The position numbers and the translations under genes are program-made. A stretch of DNA of 64,000 bases from the NCBI GenBank assembly GCA_029783825.1, contig JAREIK010000493.1:315192-379191 (forward strand). Direction: 5' to 3'. Source of the stretch: Sapria himalayana. Its lineage: Eukaryota > Streptophyta > Magnoliopsida > Malpighiales > Rafflesiaceae. The first letter of the stretch is position 1. Every line of letters starts with the position of its first letter. Shown here in pieces: positions 1 through 11,765 of this stretch. A model generated the notes under the pieces. That model was given only the letters and a program-made list of their open reading frames with translations, did no database searches and had not been told where the DNA came from.

Positions 1-1734
1 TCATGGGGTTTGCTTTCTTTTACTTTATTCAGATATTTCTACAAATGATTCATTTTTTTTGTTAGCTAGCAAAACAATGTGGAGGTTGAAAATTTTGTTC
101 ATGTTTAATTATTGAATAGAAATGTCCCATACATTTTATTAATCTAAAATGTGAATACATGATACAAAAAAATATACGGAGTGTTTTTATACAAAACATT
201 TCACTAATGCATAAATATCTAAAATACAAGACTTGAAAAAAATTTGAAAATTATAACTCAATTAGAGTTTTTGTTATATATCTCAAGATTGATTGGTGGT
301 AGGATTATTAGCAATAAGAATTAATTATCATATATATATTTTTAATGTAATGATAATTTACATTTAAGTTCTTTGTATAATCGTGAAAGATTTAAATGGA
401 AGGTATATATTTGGCTTTTTAATTTTCATAGTAAAATATAATAAGATGAAAGCAAAAAAAGTATATTTTTTAAGAAAGTATGTGATCAAAAAAAGTTTAC
501 ATATAATTTCAAGTATTATCTTATGGTTCATTTATATTTGTATCTAAAAATATTGATATGTTTTTTATTGTCAATAAATAATTGGTTAAATAGAAAATAT
601 GATCAACTAGATTCTAAATAAATATGATTAACTAGAATCTAAATAATTAATCATTTTTATAACTATAGTTTTATTATTGTTGGATATTTAATTTTTTTAA
701 TTATTCTTTTATATTAGAAGATTCAACAAAAATATCAATGATAGGTTAAAAATTGACCTTTGTTTTAATTAGTGTCTTTAGTAATTACTTTGATGCATAT
801 CTTTTATTTAACAAGCAAAAATAAATGGGTAGCCTATCTCATCAAATAATATAAAATTAAATATAATAGTTGAATAAAACTACAACACGATGATTAGTTT
901 TTCCCACCATCCTACTCAAAATTCTTGGGTTATACATTTAGTAGGAGTCAATACTTATGTTTTAAGTGATCACATTCGTTTTTTTTAGTCTTAAGTCTTT
1001 AATATTGTTTTAGGCTTTTAGACAGTGACATTGTTATATTGACCATGGGGCATGACAATGCTAATGTTGTTCTTTTTTTGTCATGTATTTTTTTGTATAA
1101 GAGTTTTGTTAGAATGATGAGATGGATCATGAGGTATATTGATGCCTCTACTATCAATAAGAAAAAGTGACATCACATCAAGTAAATAATATTTATTGAT
1201 TATGAGGTATATTAATGAGAAAAATATACTACAATTTCTTATCATTCACAATATGAGAATGTTAGGATTGATATATGACATCTGATTCAGTAAGATATTT
1301 AGGGTTTTGTAGGATGATTATGCATGATAGTTTGACATATTTTATTATTTTTATTAATAATTATATTAGATATATATTATTTTTTTATCATCTCTTATCA
1401 TTCTCTCTCAGATTCATCTCATATTTTTCCTCGACTTATATATGTTCCTTGGGATTAGAGTAGATAAGACTTTTCCATAACATTAAGAATATAGCGATTG
1501 GTAAAGATATCTTGGGGTGTGTATCCAACATTCCTATAGTACTAGATATATATAGTTATTGATTTTAAAACAAAATTTGAAATTTTGTTTATGATTATAA
1601 ATTTTATGGAAAATAAAAACGTAGTTTGATTGTAACATGAAAATATTAAGATGATTAAAACATTATGTGTGACATATGAAAAGAACATTATGTGTTAATG
1701 TTAGTGTCATTTGTCTTTATGGCAAATGTATGGT
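1..1734. other. AT-rich intergenic DNA, no gene recognised
   Basis: I read both strands and see only short, AT-driven open frames. The stretch 1261-1460 begins with TGTTAGG and has a pyrimidine-rich middle, as many copia LTRs do, but I found no matching second copy, so I do not call an LTR. Confidence 0.6.
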
Positions 1735-2312
1735 GCGTCAGTGTCATTTGTTTCTCTTATTGAACCTATGTATTTGGATGAATTAGAAAAGTTAAAACAT
1801 AAATTGAATTTTGAGATTGTAGTTGCTAATGCTAACCATAAAATTTAGTTTATGGGACAAAAAATGAGTATCATAATAATGGTCATAAACATGAACCAAC
1901 TATTATCTTTTTGAGTGGTTTTTGATTTTTTAAACATCCTATTTTACAACTAATTTAATGGGGGTGTATGAAAAGAACAAGAGGTAATCCTAAAGCAAGT
2001 TATAGGTTGCAATAACTCAGTTCTTTTTGTTTAGGCCATAAATTATTAGTAAAAATTTTAATGTTTTAGTAAGAATGAAAGAATAATTAGTGAGGAAGGG
2101 TGTTAATCTACGTTCTTCTCTAGAATTTGTAGCTTGTGTAGTAGGATTTGAGTTAGTATATTTGAATGTTTTTGATAATTAATTCACTGTGTATAATTAG
2201 AGAGTGGATAGTCACAAGATGTGATTTTGACTTGATATAATGCTATGTAATATGTAATGATTAGATAAATGAAGTATTTCACCACTCATTCATCTCAATA
2301 GTGCCATTTGAA
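1735..2312 (+). pseudogene. LINE endonuclease relic, copy 1
   Basis: This is a heavily decayed piece of the APE-type endonuclease at the start of a plant L1-clade LINE ORF2. In broken plus-strand frames I read LDELEKLKHKLNFEIVVANA followed by NHKI-stop-FM, which fits the family pattern in which an N-terminal helix leads to a 'G-K-I-W' strand (the W is now a stop). Further on come a remnant of the GDFNV block and a KFTWxN-like segment followed by RVDSHK. There are several stops and frameshifts. It is repeated about 598 bp downstream. The endonuclease would nick target DNA to prime reverse transcription, but no functional protein is possible here. The assignment is by motif pattern only and no RT domain follows. 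Confidence 0.45.
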
Positions 2313-2332
2313 ACTTATTTTAAATGTATAAT

Positions 2333-2815
2333 ATGCTAGTGTCGTTTTTCTTCCTTAGTGAACCTAAATATCTGAATGAATTAGACAAGTTAAAACATAA
2401 GCTGAATTTTGAGGTTGTTGTTGCTGATGCTAACCATAAAAATTAGTTTATGGTACAAAAAATGAGTAGGATAATGATCTTAAATATAGACCAAATATTA
2501 TCTCTTTCAGTAGTTTTTGATTTTTTGAACATTCCACCTAATGTCCTCTCTGTCTGAACCATAAATTATCAGTGGAGGTTTTAATGTTGTTGTAAGAGTA
2601 GAAGAAAAATTAGAGGGTTTTAATTTGCATCTCTCTAGAATTTGTGAATTGTATAATAGAATATGAGTTAATATATTTGTAAAATTTAATAATAAATTCA
2701 AATGGTATAATGAGAGTGTGGATAGTCATCAAATTTGAATCTAATTAGATTACATAATACATAATATGTAATGGTTATATAAATGAAATATTTTATTAGC
2801 TATGCATCTTAGTAG
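2333..2815 (+). pseudogene. LINE endonuclease relic, copy 2
   Basis: This is the second copy of the relic at 1735-2312, offset by about 598 bp. It reads LNELDKLKHKLNFEVVVADA in one frame, then a stop where Trp is expected, then GGFNVVVRVEEKLEG, which corresponds to the GDFNV(I) strand and following loop of LINE endonucleases, and finally NNKFKWYNESVDSHQ, the counterpart of the FTWxN motif. The copies differ by many substitutions and small indels, so the duplication is old. Alternatively these are two separate LINE insertions truncated at similar points. Confidence 0.45.
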
Positions 2816-3370
2816 AGTAAATTTGGATATTACACATTTGATCTTTAAAGAAAAGGACTAATAGGAAACATCAACATGAGATGATCTATTTTTTTGAAAA
2901 GCATAAAATGATTAATTAGATATCATGTGCTAGCACTTATGCAATGAATTAGACAACTGAAAGAAAGAACTAATATTTAATTGCGATAATTAAGGCATTT
3001 CTATTACATATGAATGTTCTTAGTTAATTTTGAAAAGAAGTGGTGTCAACAAATAAATTCTTATTCAATTGGATGTTGTTTTTAGTATTCTTAGATTGTA
3101 GCTAATATTAATTTTTATATTTATGAGAGTTTTTTTATTTTTTGCTTAAGATTTTTGAGTGTATTTATTTTATTTATGATTTTTTTAGATAATGAGAAGA
3201 TGACTATTTGTGTTATAAAGTCTGCTTTTGTTAAGTACTATAATACTTAGAAAAGATATAAATGTTACTTATTAGAGGCCATAAAGATTATTATGAGTGT
3301 GAATATAATATTTTTTAATGATAAATTATTTTTCAATGACTTTATCTTAGAGCTATTTGGACTCCATAGT
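2816..3370. other. AT-rich DNA without recognisable features
   Basis: I see no coding signal on either strand. This may be decayed transposon sequence between the LINE relics and the copia relic. Confidence 0.5.
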
Positions 3371-3616
3371 GATAAGATTATTTCATTACAGTGTAACAAT
3401 TATTTTAACTTCTATCTTTGCGTCAGATACTAATAGCAAAATTAATTTTGAAGAGAGTAGTGATGCTTCAGGTAGGAAAAGAAGCATAGTATGAGTGATC
3501 TATTGTGATATAATTATTTCATTATTGTGTAACAACTATTTTAACTTCTATATTAGAGATTTATTATGATGCTTTCTGCTAGGAAAAGGAGCATAGTAAG
3601 AGTGTCCTATTGAAGA
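3371..3616. repeat. Two-copy tandem repeat, about 137 bp
   Basis: Copy one covers about 3371-3507 and copy two 3508-3616. Both open with a 'GATAnnATTATTTCATTA' block, continue with TGTAACAAnTATTTTAACTTC, and end with a GATGCTT...AGGAAAAG...AGCATAGTA block. The second copy lacks about 30 bp in the middle. Confidence 0.65.
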
Positions 3617-3975
3617 AAAAAATGAGAAATTTTTGAAAACTTGATGATCTCGACCTAGAGGTATATACTTGATAGATATATCAATAACCTTTCCCATATT
3701 AGTCTTGCCCACATTAGATGATTTAATTTGAAATAGTGAATTGGACATTCCTATTATACTATAGAAAAAACCAAAGGTTAGGCACTTAGTATTACTTATA
3801 TTTTCTTATTTTTATTTTGATATTATATATTTTAATTATTTGTCCTTTCTTAATAATTACATGATCCTTGATATTTTTTTCTAGAATATTAGTCATTAAA
3901 GTTGATATATTATGTTGGTTGAACTTAATGCAATGACATCTAATTATACTGATGATTTTATTTTGAAATTTTTAG
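3617..3975. other. AT-rich DNA, no gene recognised
   Basis: I see nothing beyond AT-rich background. It probably contains unreadable 5' parts of the copia relic that follows. Confidence 0.45.
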
Positions 3976-5345
3976 GTAAGATTGCAATAGAATGCAATTG
4001 GGCATTTTCATTAAAGACTGGAATTGAATTGAAGGTTGATTGACTTAATGCTAAGTTGATAGCTAAAAGATATACAAAAAAATAGAATGATTATTAGGAT
4101 ACGTTTTTTGGTGACTAAAGTGATTGCTATTAGATTATTATTTTTTATTATTATATGTTTTTTGTATATTGTATATCAGTTAAATATGATGGGTATATTT
4201 ATTCATAATGATTTTAAGAAAGAGGTGTTATACATCATTCGTCAGAATTCACTATTTTATGGAGCATATACATAATTGGTAGACTCAAAAGGTTATTTAT
4301 TGATTGAAATAATTTTATAGGGTTTAGTTTAATATATTCTTTTTAGCATTCATTACTTTTAATTTTATGAGATATGTGTTAGGTTATTCTTATTTCTATC
4401 AAAATAAATCAAGAGGATAAGATGTGAAGTTATTAATGTATGTTGATATTTTGATTATAGATAATTATCATCTGGGGTATATTGAAATTGAAATGGTTCA
4501 TATAAGTTGAGTTCTAAATAAAGAATTTGAGATATTTTAGATATTTTATGAGTATTGAGATATAATTTCTTCTTTTGAGGAGAATTGCTTTAAATATTTT
4601 GTCTGATTTTGATATGATTGAATATATGCTCATTGGCTTACAACTTGATCAGAGTGTAAACCTATTCATATTTACTCATTTCTAAGTTGATTTTATTAGA
4701 CATAGTATAATTGTATGAAAGTTGAACTACCAGATAATGATTAGAGAGTAATACTCAGATTCTCATAGACATACTAATATGTGTATAGTTCTTATTATTT
4801 TCATGTTTGTAAAGAGTTTTCTAGAACATGAGATATCATTCAGAGATGAGTGATATAGTCGGATAAAGGTTTACACAATTCTAGTTGAATTCAAATGATT
4901 AAAAAGAAAATATCTATTATATAATTTTATATTTTTTTATAGAAATTTTATTTCTTAGAAAAGTAAGTGGTATATCATGATATTTAGATTTAATGCAGAT
5001 AAAGAGTATGTAGTTATGTCATTGATTGCTTATAAGATCCCGTGGATCAAACATTTTTTTGGAAAAATTCTATTTATTAATTTAGATTTTTATAATGCTT
5101 TATTATAATAATTAGACGACTTGATATTGATGCTTATTTGATATTCAATGACTAAATAAAATATATTTAGATTGATTGTACTTTAATGGGAGAAAATCTA
5201 GGATAATTTGAAAGTAATTATATACATACATATCAATGAAAAAATTATAGATATTTCACGAATGTGCTCAAACAATAAGATTTTTCTCTTTTTCAAGTTG
5301 AGAATTTTTGTTATATACATGCTAGCTTAAAATGGTTTTGTTTGA
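3976..5345 (+). pseudogene. Ty1/copia pol relic (RT and RNase H)
   Basis: This is the decayed C-terminal half of a Ty1/copia polyprotein, which copies the element's RNA into DNA. In shifting plus-strand frames I read the RVT_2 landmarks in order: CNWAFSLKTG, a 'NAKLIAKRYTK' counterpart of the KARLVAKGYTQ block, VTKVIAIRLL, YQLNMMGIFIHNDFKKEVLY (the YQLDVKNAFLHGDL-EEVY block, 4168-4233), then YVDILII at about 4439, where the catalytic YVDD has lost one Asp codon. RNase H follows as NADKEYVVMSLIAY and PWIKHF near 5000, and the pol tail is recognisable to about 5330 (IYIHINEKIIDIFTN, IHASLKWF). At least three frameshifts and many stops are present. No LTR pair could be recognised, so the element ends are unknown. 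Confidence 0.8.
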
Positions 5346-5689
5346 GGTTTAATCTATTGTATAAGCATATTCTTTTTATTTATTTTCTTTCTTGTTAGAT
5401 TTATATATTGTATAAGAGCACATGACATGTGAGTTTTCACAACTATATATATATATATATATTTTTTTAATTTTTTATAAAAATGAAAAAATATATTTTT
5501 TTTTCTCCTCCTCTATCTGGCTATAACCAAAACTCTTACCAGTTTTTGGCCATAATAGTGATGAATCAAGCATTGTCATTTTTGATAGTACCAATTAATG
5601 CTAGTCATTGATGGTGTTGGGTAATAATCAATGATTGTTGCTGTATGTTGCTGGTTAAATGTGATTACTCTATGTTGGGCAATTGTGCT
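5346..5689. other. AT-rich DNA with a short (AT)n tract
   Basis: There is an (AT)n tract near 5443-5462. This would be where the 3' LTR of the copia relic lies, but I cannot delimit one. Confidence 0.45.
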
Positions 5690-6265
5690 TCCACAGTTAT
5701 GATTTTAAGATACATAAGAAGAAAGAACAATAAAATCAACAAATGATTTATATTCAATCCATAATCCAAGCGTGAGAGAATAAAAAATAGAACAAAAACC
5801 ACAAAAGAAACGCATGAAATAACGTGGTTCACTAGTTGCTTAGTACAACTAGCTACATCCACCAGAAAATACTTATGCATTACAGATTAAACCAAATCAG
5901 AAGTCTTATAGTATGTGCATCATAGAAATAGTCATGATAAATTACGCAGAGAGAGAGAGAAAAAAGATGAATAGTTCGAGATCACGAAAATAGTAACCCG
6001 AAAAAATAAAATAAAAACATGTTATATTAAAATTTTCTCGATTCAATTTATCGGAGCGGGTTGAATCATCGGACGGGTCAGGCTCTGCTTCAAATATTTC
6101 TTCGACCATGACTGGATGATGGGACTCTCATTATTGTGCTACTGTTGTATTCCCGGCCTCTTAATATTTCCTTTCCAACATTTAAATGAAAATATTAAAA
6201 TAGAAATATTTGGTTATACAAATAAATTATCAAAACAAACTATATACAACACTCTAGGTTGAAGT
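5690..6265. repeat. Dispersed repeat, copy 1 (partner at 56.3 kb)
   Basis: The segment is recognisably related to 56300-56815 in the same orientation. Shared landmarks in the same order are GTGnTTCACTAG, ACTAGCTACATCCAC, GAAAATACTTATG, GGAGCGGGT, ATTATTGTGCTA and TTGGTTATA. The copies are diverged with small indels. On the minus strand, a GTGGATGTAG...GAACCAC arrangement like this occurs in LTRs of plant copia-type elements, so a solo LTR is a reasonable guess, but I could not fix the ends or a target duplication. Confidence 0.6.
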
Positions 6266-6709
6266 AAATAGTGATGTTTGGGCCCTATTAAGTTTCATAT
6301 GTGAAATCAATTTAAAATTTTGAATAATAACGAATCATTTCATCTTTGTTAAATTTAAATATTTAATATAAATAGTGATGTTGGAGCTTGAAGCGAGTGG
6401 TATGCTTCTACTTGTATACATGTTATTTTATGGGAATTGAAATGTATACATTATAACATATGTTTTCTATTTTCTCATTTTATTCCATAGGATTGTATAT
6501 GATATTTTAGGGTTTTTATGGGAAGTTCTACAAAATCAAAAATTAATTGGACAAATAATTGTACAAAATTGTAGTTATGCTTGTTTCATTTCTTCCTCAT
6601 AATAGTCAAATAAATACCCCCTAACTGTATTGTTCTTATTATGTTCAAGTGTACTCAGTTCATAACTTTGCACATATTTAGGCTCTTATATGTTCAAATA
6701 TTTGATTAG
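6266..6709. other. Non-coding DNA upstream of the RCC1 exon (probably intron)
   Basis: No coding signal is visible. The sequence ends in TTTGATTAG, a plausible splice acceptor just before the RCC1 exon, so at least its right part is probably intron. Confidence 0.5.
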
Positions 6710-6849
6710 GTAATAATGAATTTGGTCAATTGGGTGATGGCACTGAAGAGGGTAAAAGGCACCCATGATAAGTGAAGCAGTTAGAGGTAAAGTTTGTAAA
6801 ATCTATGTCATGTGGAGTGCATTGTACTGCTGCTATTGCAGAACCTCGT
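6710..6849 (+). pseudogene. RCC1-repeat exon with two in-frame stops
   Basis: This is a single 140-bp exon of an RCC1 (beta-propeller) family protein. It follows a splice acceptor (TTTGATTAG) and ends at CGT before a good donor (GTAAAT, 6850). The translation begins NNEFGQLGDGTEEGKRHP, the classic glycine-rich start of an RCC1 blade, and resumes with VKQLEVKFVKSMSCGVHCTA then AIAEPR, the canonical 'V..L...V..VSCG.HTAA' end of a blade. Between the halves, frame is kept but two consecutive codons are TGA TAA (6766-6771), where basic residues such as Arg-Lys usually lie; each could come from one substitution in AGA and AAA. I recognised no neighbouring exon. RCC1-type plant proteins include guanine-exchange and UV-B receptor relatives, and this fragment does not show which. 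The TCTA array starts a few bases into the following intron. Confidence 0.8.
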
Positions 6850-6855
6850 GTAAAT

Positions 6856-9800
6856 GATATATCTATCTTCTATTAACCTATCTATCTATCTATCTATCAA
6901 TCAATCAATCTATCTGTCTATTAATCTGCATATCAATCTATCTATCAATTTGTCTATCTATCTGTCTATATATATATATATATATTAATCTATCAATCTA
7001 TCTATCTATTTAATTATCAATGTATTTGTATTTCTCTTTGTCTATCTATTTTCTTATCTATCTATCGATCTATTTGTCTATTAATCTTTCAATAAATCTA
7101 TTTAGATATTTGCCTATCTATCTGTCTATCTATCTCTCTATCTATCTATGTGTCTATCTATCTCTATAACTTTTTGTCTATCTATCTGTCTATCTATATG
7201 TCTATCTATCTTTCTTTGTATTTGTCAAACTTTCTAACTATCTATTAGTCATTTATATCTATCTATCTATCTGTTTATTTGTCTGTCTATCTATATGTCT
7301 ATCTTTCTGTCAATCTATTTATCTATCTATATATCTATTTTTCAATATATCTATTTATCTATATTTCTATTTATTTATTAATCCTTCTGTCTATCTTGAC
7401 ATCTATCTATCTATCTATCTATCTATATTTCTATCTCTCTATCTCTCTATCTATTTTTTTATTTATCTATCTATCTATTGGATTTTTAGCTGTCTATCTA
7501 TTAGACTTTCTATTTGTCTATCTATTGATAATCTATTTATAAATCTATCATTTCTATCAATCTATATATATACCATTTTATCTATCAATTGTCTATCTAT
7601 TTATCTATCATTCTGTCTTTCAATATGTCTATAATATATCAATCAATCAATCAATCAAACTTTTTATCTATTTAACTAAATATTTGTCAATTTATCTTCC
7701 TATCAATCAATCAATCTATCTATCTATCTATATATCTTTCTATATATCTATCTATCTATCTATCTACGTATATGTCTATCTATCTATATATCTATCTTTC
7801 CGTCTATCTATCTGTCAATATTTCTATATGTCTATCAGTCTGTCTATCTATATATCTTACTATTTATCTATCTATCTAATCTTTTCTATAACTATATATC
7901 TATCTATATATCTGTCTATCTGTCTATCTATTTATGTATCTATTTATATTTCTATCTATCTATCAATCTATATATCAATTTGTCTATTTATCTATCTATA
8001 TCTATCTAACTTTTTATCTATTTATTTATTGATCTATCTATTTCTCTATTTATATATATATCTATCTATATGTCTATATATCTGTTTATGTGTCTTTCTA
8101 TCTATCTATTTATCTATCTATCTATATATCTATCTATCTATCTTTCTTTCTTTCTATTTATCTATTTTTTTATCTATCTATTTGTTTATTTATTTATCTT
8201 TCTATCTATCTATATATCTATCGATATTTCTATCTATCTATCAATATATCAATTTGTATATCTATCTATCTATTAATCTATATATCTATCTATTTAGTTG
8301 TCTATCCACCTATCTTCTATCTATCTAACTATCTATCTATCAAACAATCTATCAAACAATCAATCAATCAATCTATGTGTCTCTCTATTATCTATATATC
8401 TTTCGATCTATCTAACTAATAATCTCTTGATCTATCTATTTCATTTATCTGTTTATCAATTTATCTATCTTTTTATCTATGTTTCAATCAATCAATATAT
8501 TTTGTTATAAATCTGTCTATCAATCTATCTAATTATTAATCTATTTAATTATCAATCTATCTATTTGTCTATCATTATTTTAATCAGTCAATCTATGAAT
8601 CTTTCTATTTATATGTATATAAATCTATCTATCAATGTATCTATATATGTGTCTATCAATATGTCTTTATATTTCTCAATGTATTTATCTATCAATCATT
8701 CTATCTATTGTTTATATATATATATATATTTCTTAATATATCTAACTAATAATCTTCTATCTATTTGTCTAATAATCTAATTTATATCTATATCTTTAAC
8801 TATCTGTTTGTCTATCTATCAATCTATCTACTAGTTTATATATCTTTCTATCAATCTTTCTATTAATCTATCTATTAATTTGTATGTCAATTTGTTTATT
8901 AATCTATCAATCTATCTTTCTATCAATCTTTCAGTCAATCTATATATCAATCTGCCTATTAATTTGTCTATCAATCTATCTAAAAATCTATCTATATATT
9001 TATATATCTAATTATTGATCTATATGTCTATCTGTGTATCAATCTATCTTTCTATCAATTTAAATATCTATATATCTATCTATCTATTTGTCTATCTACT
9101 TGTATATCTATCTTCTTTTCTGTCTATGTATCTATCTATAGTTCTATTTATCTATCTATCTATGTGTCTATCTATTTGTCTATCTATCTTTCTATCTATC
9201 TGTTTATCTCTCTATTTATCTATCTATGTATAGATCGATCTATCAATCTATCTATCTATCTGACAATTAATTTATATATCTATCTATCTTTCTATCTATA
9301 TATATGCCTATCTATTTCTCTATCTATCCATCTATCAATATGTCCAAAAATCTATCAATCTATCTGTCAATCAATCAATCTATCTATTTCTCTATCAATC
9401 AAATAAACTATCTGATTTAAATTAGTTTATCATTATGTCTATCAATCAATCTTCTATCTATCTATCAATATTTCTATCAATCTTTATATCTATTTTTCTT
9501 TTTATTTATTTATAAATCTATCTATAAATTTATCTATTTATATATCTATGTATTTTTATTTCTATCTACCAATATATTTGTCTATTTATCTATTTATCTA
9601 TATATCTGTATATCTATCTATCTATATATCCTTTTTATCTATCTTTATATCTATTTATCTAACTATCTGTTTATCTATATGTATATATATATATATATAT
9701 ATATTATCTATTTATCTATTTATCTATTTATTTTATCTATTTATCTATTTATCTATCTATTTATCTATTATCTTTATAGCTACATATCTTTCTAGCTATC

Positions 9801-11731
9801 TATCTGTTTATCTATTTAATTACCTATCTATTTATCTAACTATCTATCTATATATCAATCATTCTATCAGTATATCTATCTATTTTGTTTATCTATCTAA
9901 CTATATATATATATATATATTATATGTCTATCTATCTCAATTTCTATCTATCTATTTATCAATCAATCAATCTATCAATATATCTATCTTTCTTTCTTTC
10001 TATATGTCTATCTATCTGTCTATTTTTTATATATCTCTCTATATATATGTCTATCTATTTGAATATCTATCTATATGTCTATCCATCTATGTATCTTTCT
10101 ATTAATATCTCAATCTATTTATCTACCTTTCTTTCTTTATATCAATCAATCAAACAATCTATCTCTTTCAATAACCCTATCAATATTTCTATAAATCTAT
10201 CTTTCAATCTTTCTATCAATCTTTCTATCAATCTTTATATCTATCTATATATCTATTTGTTTATCAATCTATCTATCAATCTATCTATTTATATCTATAT
10301 ATATTTTTCTTTCTAACTACCTATATATTAGTCTATCTATCTATCTATATATTTTTATATCAATCTATATGCTTTCTATATATCTATCTATCTTTTTTTA
10401 TCTATATTTATTTGTCTATATATATGTATATATATATATATATATATCTCTCTATCTATCTCTCTATCTAATTCTCTATCTACATATCTATCTATCTATT
10501 TTTTTATCAATCAATCAATCTGTCTATCTAATTGCCTATCTATATATCAATATATCTACCCATTTATATATCTATATATCAATCTATCTATCTATCTATT
10601 TGTCTATCTATCTATCTATATGTATATATTTTGACTATCTATCTATCTATCAATATTTCTATATATCTATTTGTATATCTTTTAGTCTATCTATATGTCT
10701 ATCTATCTTTTTATTCTACCTATCTATCTCTCTATTTATCTTTCTATTTATCTATTTGTGTATCTCTCTGCCTATATATCTATCTATCTGTCTATCTATC
10801 TATCAATCTTTCTTTCTTTATTTCTATCAATCTATTTATATATAAGTCTATAAAAGTGTCTATCAATCTATCAATCTATCTGACTATCAATTTATCGATC
10901 AATCTATCTATCCATTTGTATATCTATCTATCTATTTATCTATCTATCATTCTTACTATCAATAAATCAATCTTTCTGTATATATATCTATCTCTCTATT
11001 TAACTTTCTTTCTTTCTTTTTGTAAATCTATTTGCCTATCGATTTGCCTCTCTGTATATCTATCAGTCAATCTTCTTATTAGTCTATCTTTCTGTCAATT
11101 TGTTTATCTATCTATCTATTTATCTATCTATTTGTCTATATATCTTTGTATATATCTTTAGATCTATATGTCTATCTATCTATGTATCTATCTATATGTC
11201 TGTCGATCAATCAATCTTTCTATCTATCTATCTGTCTTTCTATCTATGTATCTATCTTTATATATGTCTATCTATATATCTACCAATCTATCTATCTATC
11301 TATAAATCTATCTCTCTATCTATATTTATATCTATTTATCTATCTATCTTTATTTTTTTCTTTATTCACTCAATCAATCATTCAATCTATATATCAATAT
11401 GTTTTTTAATCTGTCTAGCAATATTTCTATCTATCTCTCAAACAATATGACTATCTTTCTATCTTTAAAACTATATATATATATATATATATATATCTGT
11501 CTGTCTGTCTATACATTATATATCTGTCTATCTATCTCTCTAACTATCTATCTATCTATTTCTTTATCTATGTATCTATTTATTTATCTATCTATCTTTA
11601 TATCAATTTGTCTATCTATATATCTGTCAATTTGTTTATTAATCTATCTTTGAATCTAACTATATCAATCTTTTTATACATCTGTCTATGTATCTATCTA
11701 TCAATCTATCAATCTTTCTTTTTATAAAACA

Positions 11732-11765
<34 letters not shown>

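Noticed and set aside
1261..1465. Possible copia LTR beginning TGTTAGG
   Set aside because: No second copy, no primer-binding site and no target duplication could be found.
5665..5880. 71-codon minus-strand frame with hydrophobic stretch
   Set aside because: It lies in the dispersed repeat, and its partner at 56.3 kb does not keep the frame.
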